From: Reticulitermes speratus
Taxonomy: Eukaryota > Arthropoda > Insecta > Blattodea > Rhinotermitidae
Direction of reading: 5' to 3'
NCBI GenBank assembly: GCA_021186555.1
Contig: JAJKFL010000013.1
Coordinates: 17,229,243 to 17,293,242, forward strand
Length of the DNA stretch: 64,000 bases
Within the stretch, counting starts at the first letter, position 1, and each line of letters opens with the position of its first letter. The notes under the pieces are model-generated. The model was given only the letters and a program-made list of their open reading frames with translations. It made no database searches and was not told the DNA's origin. The position numbers and the translations under genes are program-made. Shown here one piece after another: positions 49,101-55,100 of this stretch.

Positions 49101-52100
49101 CCCTCACATTCTGCATATCCAAGACTTAGAGTAGGGTCTTGATGTTCATGATTGATTGGCACCAGTAGAATCATCACAGACACCAGAATCAATTTTCAGT
49201 GTAACTACCAGTAATAAAAATATAAAATAACCTTAAAAGCATAAAAAACACGAAAGTTTATTTTTAATAAAATGCAATTTATGGAAGCATAAAATATAGT
49301 AGCTGGTGGGAGAGTCTCATTCCTTCAAACATGGAACCTGTCATCCTTGCTTAATGGAAGACAAGAGTGTGACTGAGCTGAGAGTGATCTGTGCAGTAGC
49401 AGGAGAGTGGCAGAAGCCAACTCACCTGTTACATGGTCTCATCCTGGTTTTTGGAACCAATCATAAATGGTCAAAAGAATGCTGTTGAAATTGGTGATCA
49501 TGAAAGGTCTAAATCCTGAACATTGAGACTGCTGTATCTTTCCATGTACACCCAGATTTCTGATCAAGTACCTTTAGGCTGCTAAACTAAAATTTTGTAT
49601 ACATGATTTCAGGCTTCCACCATGGTGTAAATGAGATCTGCGCTGTTTTGAGATTCTGCGCAGCGTATAATGGTAGTTTCTTGCTGATGTTTCGGGACGT
49701 GTCAGTCCCATCTTCAACAGTCAAGCAGTCTTGATGGGAATGATAAGTTGTCATGAAACATTAGTAAGAAACTACCATTCTACGCTGCATAAAATCCCAA
49801 AATAACGCAGATTTAAAATTTTCATATGTATTCCGTATTTAATTTATGCATGCTGTATGAATAATTCTTTGCATTCTTATTGATTTAATCATCCTTAAGA
49901 GTCAACATTTTTAAGCTTCTCATTACATAGTTTTCTTCACTACTTTGTTACATCGTGATTGCCTCAGCATTCTGCTGAAATTATACACCTGCACATGCTG
50001 TTCTGTGTAATTTTACTGGTTTTATTGTGAGATATAATGTCTTGTTTTCTAGCTAATACCTGATGTGGTCCTGTGAGACCAAAACATCTAGTAAACTGGC
50101 TGTACTAAAGAAGTGTTTGCAATAGATGCTCAGAAGATGGTCAAAAATAAATATCTGTATAATACCAGATACTTTGATTTCTTTATATTTGCATTGTACT
50201 TATGACCAAGATATCTTTATCTTGCCATTGCACTCAGAAAACTAATTTCTGTTGGAACTATTCCCCACTCCCTTCTCCAAGCCTCTGAAATGTAGCATTG
50301 TAATAAATGACAGAAGTATATCATACTCCATCTTAATCCACTCTTTGGTTAAAATAAAGCACTTTAAAAAGAATACGTTTTGGACTTGCTCTCCCTTCAT
50401 CCTCATGTATAAAATGGTGGTAACATCTACCTTGTTCGTCAAGATGAAAGTTAGCTTTGTCTAGTTACCGCAGTAGAGTAGGTCTGCACCCCTACCCCCC
50501 ACCCCTAAACAGTGTCAAATCCTAATCTGTTCTGTACCTGAGAATTGAGATAGAGCCAGTCTCTGAAATGTAGTGTTTTGTAGAATGTTGTATTTTATTC
50601 ATACAATGGATCAAGTCCAGTTGTTAATACACTTTTGTTATTAAATTATGGAAAGACAGTGTATCATATATTGAATAATGTTATCAGGTACAAAGTGAGC
50701 GTGACAGCCCGCGATGATGTTCCATTCTTTGGGCCAACACTCCCATCCCCAGCTGTATTTAAGAAGGGTCCAGACTTTAAGGAATTTCTTCTTACCAAAC
50801 TGATTAATGCTGAGAATGCTTGCTACAAGGCAGAGAAGTTTGCTAAACTTGAGGTGAGCATTACTTTACAGTACTCATTTCACAGAGATTGTTGGGGCTG
50901 TGAAATTTAATTAGACATAGTCAATACCTGTACCTACAATTTCAGACTGAAGTATTTTTAAAAATGCAACTTTATAAAATCACATCCAAAAGACAATAAA
51001 TATGTTCTGTCCATTGCTACAGCTGCGAACGCGAACCTCTCTACTTCAGTCTCTGACAGATGAGCTACGGGAGAAATCAAGAGATTTTCTGGGAGGCACA
51101 GACTCTCCCCAGTCAGCTCCTGACACACCCAAGTCTGATGGAGGCAGTAGTGGTGCTGGCAGCCGTTTCATCGACACAGTTCGTAAGGCCCTCATAGCGC
51201 GAGTGCGAAATACAAGTGTGGACAGCGGCCTAGGAAGTAGTACAAGCAGTGGGCAGGCCTGCAAGAAGCCCTCATCCCAGCAGCCACAGCAACCTGCGAT
51301 ACCAGAAACAGCTACCCCTTCAGTAAGTACGCTAAACTAGCTAGACTTTTACGATTAAATTGCTTCATTAAAAACTCTTATAAACCTTGACAAAGCTCTT
51401 CGAAATTGCAACTGTAAAATTTTACGTTCCCATATGTAGCTTTTGTTTCCATAGATAACCTTCTTATTGTTTCCCTCATATATATTAAAGTCCTTGTAAG
51501 ATATTTAGAAATCACAGTTTCACAGTTACACATGCCATGAACTTGGAAAAGTTCTTGAAAGACAGCGTGATGGAATAAATGGTGGTGCTAATACCCAGGG
51601 ATACCACTGATTGATAAAAGTTTAGGCTGCAATACCGAGTGAAGCACTGGTATCTTTCTACTGCTTCATAATGGCTGGTTAGTTTTGGCAGTCTCTGTCA
51701 CTTAGCATATGTATCCATGACTGTCAGAATGACTTTACATGGGGACAAATTTTCAACTCTTACACATTTGCGTTCTGTATATAGATGCTAACATAGCTGC
51801 TAGTTTTAATCTGCTTGCTTATGACATCATTTTGCTCTGTGTCCATCCATCCATCCATCCATCCATCCATCCCATCCTTCCATCCATCCGTTTATGTGTC
51901 TGTCCATCCTAATAACTTTTGAAGAAGTGGATGAATTTTCCTGTCATGGGGCTTCTTATGTGCTGTCCCGTATATTACCTGTCACTTATTTACTTTAGTT
52001 ATTTGACATGGAGAATCGCATTGTTTCAGAGTGGAAGGTCCTTGTCAAAGAGCAGTGGCGGAGGAAAGAAAAGCACACCATCTTCACCAGTGTCAAGTCC

Positions 52101-55100
52101 AGACATGCAGAGCCATCGAACAGCTAGGTGAGGTATTCATGTTACTGTAGTCATTCTTGACCTCCTTTGTTTTGTGTTCATTTTGTTGTTCTGTAATCAA
52201 CACATTGTCCCCCTTCCTCCAAACTTTCTTTTGTGTTTTAATAACTGTGATAAAAATGTTTGTATTCCTTTTACTTACATACTTAAACAAGCTTAATATC
52301 CATTTGTGTATGGAGTGCATTTTATACAAGTGCCAGATTTCAGAAGGGAAATATGAATATTTACATCAAAAATGCTTAAGCACTTGCAAATGTAAATAAA
52401 GAACTGGAGTTAATCCTGGACTGATATATTGATTGAAGATGTTTGTATGAAGCTGTTCCTGTGCTTAATTAAACACCATGCCATGAAGCCTAGTTACTGT
52501 ACCAATTGAGCTATTCTTGCTCTGTGGTGATGATTATTTGATGAGCATAATTAATGGTGCATGCTTTAGTTGGCATGCTTGAACATAGTAAGCACCCACC
52601 ACCAGGCATGTGATCTGGGTCTGAATGAAACAATTTAATTTTTATTTTGACCCACATCTCATAGTTTGCAAGCATTATTTTATGGGCAGTTTGTAACGTG
52701 CTATTATTGTATAGAAGTCCAAAAAACTGTTTTTTATCCAAAACCCTTAATCCCCACCTTATCCTCCTTCTCCCAAGTACAGTGAGCTGCCATGGCAGGG
52801 TAACTCTTTGGCGCCAGAATTAGATGCCAGGTTCGAGCTGCAGCAGACCAGAATTTAAACATCAGCTGCAAAAGTGCAATCATAATTATAAAATGTTTGG
52901 CATTTTGAGCATTACAGTGCGCATTACAAATACACAACATTTCAACATTTGGTGACAAACGGTTAAGAACCGAGATGTTGATTGTCTGGAAATACGTATT
53001 TATCTCTTTACCAGTAATATGAGTTGAGATAGCTCTGTCAGTGGAGTAACTTGCAGCAGGCTGAATGAGTGTGATTTATTTCACAGCAGGAGCAGCAAGA
53101 GCGTTTTTGTCCAAACTAGTTTTGGAACCCACTCTTCAGTGAGTACTAGAGGGCTCTTACCCTGGGGTATGAAGCTGACATTTCACTGCCATGTAATGTA
53201 TGAGGTGTGGAATAGGTGGAGTGAGGTTTACTTACATATACTTGTGCTTAGTCATGGAGGCAGATCTACTTTTTTTTTTAGCAGTAATGCATAGCAAAAA
53301 ATGCACAGAATAACCATGGTTAACTGGTTGACATTCCTACTTCATATTTGGGTGGTTATGAATTTAATTCTAAACGTGAAGTCAACCTACTGTGACTAAA
53401 GGCATTTTTGCGTCTTTTCTTCGTTTGTTTCCTCTCTTTTTCTTTCCTTTTTCTTTTTTCCCTTAGTCCCTCCCAACCCACATTGCTGAATTTAATCAGT
53501 ATCCATCCAGCACTTCAAAAGCTCAAACATGATGGACAAAATGCCCCATGCATGTTTTCTCTTTTATGCGAAGAAAACGTGAACAAATGTTACTCTTTAG
53601 GATCCTTGTGCATCAAAAGATTGAGCAATGTGATATATTCCAGGCCAGCACTCTCAGAGAGTGATGATTCATCACTGAACAGCGTGGACCTGGATGCTGC
53701 AGTGTATGTAGACAGTGATACGGGTCTGGAGAGTATGTCAAGTGCAGAGACACCTCACAAAGCATGTAGCCTTTGTTCTGAGAATGGAGAAGCAGGCGGA
53801 AGGCAAACTGAGGCACTGAGGCAAGAAGTAACACGTCTCAAGTGTGACAAACTTGACTTACTGCGTCAGAATGTGGTGAGTAAACTGGTCTTGTCAGAGT
53901 GTTTGATGGTTAATTGTGGGTGTCGTAATGAGTCTGAAGGTTTGTGACAAAGGTGTATTATTGAGCTGATGCACATATTGGGCTTCCTTCATCATATTAT
54001 TTTTAACCATGTGCTACCTCTGTGGGTGTCATATTTCTTTAACCCTTTAGCCTAGCAGGATGGAGCAGTGGTGGTGCTGTAGAATTGCTTGTGTTCCAAA
54101 TTATAATTGTAGCCAAATTTTCTGTAGCCAGTTTGTTTCAGATCCAGGCATGCTGCTTCTGTGTGAATAGACAGTGTAGATTATAATTTATGTGCACCAC
54201 AGCAGTGTTTTTGAATTCACTTTCAATTTTGAAGTTGCAAGGGAGGCTGTTCTCAAAAGATGAGTAGTAACCTAACTGGGCACATAAGTGTTTTTCCATA
54301 GTCAATAAGAGTTTGACACCCAGCAATGTGCAGCTGTGTTTATTAACCAATCACACTTGACACACTTCTGGAATTAGGCTTGACAGTGTCAAGTCAAATT
54401 CCTGTTACTCCACTTTGGAGCAGAGGACCTCTTCCATTAAGCAATGCCAGCAGACTCTTTCCAGCTATTGCTGTGACCTCTCTCCAAGTCTTTCCCACTA
54501 TTTCAGCTTTTTCATCAATCATTCTCCTCCAGCTTCTTCTTGGTCTTCCTCCCCTATGTTGTCCTTGGGGGTTCCAACCCAAAGCTTGTTTCTCTATGGC
54601 ATAGGAGTCCTTCTTTGTTGTATGTCTGATGAAATTCCATTTCCACAGTTTGATTTACACTGCCACTGTGCACAACTCCGCAGTTCTTCATTTGAGATAA
54701 CGTTCAGCCAAAAAATCTTAAAAATTTTCCTAAGGCACCTGTTTATAAATGTTCACAGGTCCCTTGCAATTCTTCTTGTAACCATCCATATTTTGCACCC
54801 ATAAAGAAGAACAGACTTGACATTACTTCTAAAAATCTCACTTTTGACAGTCTTAATTCACTTATTGGCTTTAGTACAGAGGGTTTCATTCTTGACCTAC
54901 TCTGAAAGTCTGTGCTATTGCTAAGAGAAACTCTAATGCCTAGCAGCCACAAATCCTTGAACCCAAGTTTTGATAGGTTGACCAGTGAGAGAGGTCAGTC
55001 TGCCTCATTCCTAACCATTTTCTCCAAAACTGGGTTATTTCACAGTTCTAGGCAGCCAATCAAAATTAGCCACTTTATGGTTAAAAATTACAGTGAATAT

